From Bacillota bacterium (GTDB lineage: Bacteria; Bacillota; Clostridia; Oscillospirales; Ruminococcaceae), in the NCBI GenBank assembly GCA_023395695.1, contig JAEWYJ010000045.1:1-5459 (forward strand): a stretch of DNA of 5,459 bases. The letters run 5' to 3'. Of this stretch, positions 5,001 through 5,459 are shown one piece after another. Under the pieces are notes generated by a model. It did no database searches. It was not told the origin of the DNA and saw only the letters and a program-made list of their open reading frames with translations. Position 1 is the first letter of the stretch; every line of letters begins with the position of its first letter. The position numbers and the translations under genes are program-made.

Positions 5001-5459
5001 ATGGCGGTCAGAATATCGGGGGTGGAAAAGCGCTCCATCGCGCAGCGCCACGGTATCAAAAGCGGCGACCTGCTGCTTAAAATCGGTGATGAAGAGATAA
5101 GCGACGTACTCGATTACCGCTTTTATATGACGGCCAGAAGGCTGACCCTTTCTCTTGTGCGCGACGAGGCCCCCTACAGTGTCACCATCAAAAAAGAGGA
5201 ATATGACGATCTGGGGCTGGAGTTTGAAACCTATCTGATGGATAAGCAGCGCAGCTGCCGTAACAAATGTATTTTCTGCTTTATTGACCAGAATCCCAAG
5301 GGCATGCGCGAGAGTATTTATTTTAAGGACGACGACGACCGGCTCTCCTTTCTTTTTGGTAATTATATTACGCTGACCAACCTGACCGATCACGATGTCG
5401 ACCGGATTCTGCGCATGCATATCAGCCCCATCAACATCTCGGTGCACACCACCGACCCT
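5001..5459 (+). CDS. DUF512 protein with PDZ and radical-SAM-like domains, N-terminal part, runs off the right edge
   Basis: The first 153 codons of a DUF512-family protein (related to the TIGR03279 putative Fe-S/radical-SAM group). Residues 1-65 look like a PDZ domain, with the typical HGIKSGDLLLKIGDEEI stretch (17-33). Next comes Cys86-x3-Cys90-x2-Cys93 in CRNKCIFCF, the spacing of radical-SAM [4Fe-4S] ligands, and then the strongly conserved FKDDDDRLSFLFGNYITLTN (108-127) and ISVHTTDP at the edge. The function is unknown. The start is ATG 5001 with AAGGGGGT six bases upstream; it begins 149 bp after the rpmF terminator. From memory, clostridial members are often followed by der, plsY and gpsA, which could lie beyond this window. 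Family assignment is confident; the DUF512 domain proper lies outside. Confidence 0.9.
   Translation, partial: MAVRISGVEKRSIAQRHGIKSGDLLLKIGDEEISDVLDYRFYMTARRLTLSLVRDEAPYSVTIKKEEYDDLGLEFETYLMDKQRSCRNKCIFCFIDQNPKGMRESIYFKDDDDRLSFLFGNYITLTNLTDHDVDRILRMHISPINISVHTTDP

Noticed and set aside
4850..5100. Short open frames spanning the DUF512 upstream gap and start
   Set aside because: They overlap the DUF512 gene in other frames and have no convincing ribosome binding site or recognisable product.
4968..5447. 159-codon open frame on the minus strand
   Set aside because: Antisense to the DUF512 gene, whose conserved motifs fix the coding strand.
1..5459. CRISPR array, tRNA/rRNA gene, insertion sequence, toxin-antitoxin or defence genes
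   Set aside because: No regularly spaced repeats, cloverleaf, transposase motifs, terminal inverted repeats or such gene pairs were found; all genes are housekeeping or conserved chromosomal types.

Overview
This 5.46-kb window looks like an ordinary chromosomal stretch of a Gram-positive, probably spore-forming clostridial bacterium (Oscillospiraceae/Ruminococcaceae-like). The evidence is a Bacillus-type glucose-6-phosphate isomerase, a DacF-like carboxypeptidase, a YceD/DUF177-rpmF gene pair, a DUF512 protein, strong Shine-Dalgarno sites and sigma-A-type promoters. Coding DNA looks moderately GC-rich and the gaps are AT-rich. The taxon is an inference from gene content; no rRNA gene is present.

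Layout. (1) The minus strand from 525 to the left edge carries the first 175 codons of a tRNA methylthiotransferase (mtaB-like), with its own promoter at 567-595. (2) A 263-bp divergent gap (526-788) holds that promoter, a possible dacF promoter with a forespore sigma-G look, and short repeats. (3) 789-1985 (+) is an exported D-Ala-D-Ala carboxypeptidase. (4) A sigma-A promoter at 2045-2073 leads into pgi, most likely starting at GTG 2145 and ending at 3443. (5) 3525-3935 is a small P-loop protein of unknown role. (6) The gap 3936-4092 is the richest regulatory stretch: a long hairpin, a perfect consensus promoter (TTGACA, 17 bp, TATAAT), a perfect 16-bp palindrome at the predicted transcription start and another hairpin. 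(7) 4093-4593 is YceD/DUF177, followed by rpmF (ribosomal protein L32, 4609-4791) and a clear terminator at 4816-4851. (8) From 5001 to the right edge runs the first part of a PDZ + radical-SAM-like DUF512 protein.

How the genes relate. They are mostly unlinked housekeeping functions: tRNA modification, peptidoglycan trimming, glycolysis and ribosome biogenesis. The only clear operon is yceD-rpmF, closed by its promoter and its terminator. I see no mobile element, CRISPR array, tRNA, rRNA, toxin-antitoxin pair or defence system. The parts with least known function are the small P-loop protein, the DUF512 protein and the control region ahead of yceD-rpmF. No gap exceeds 300 bases.
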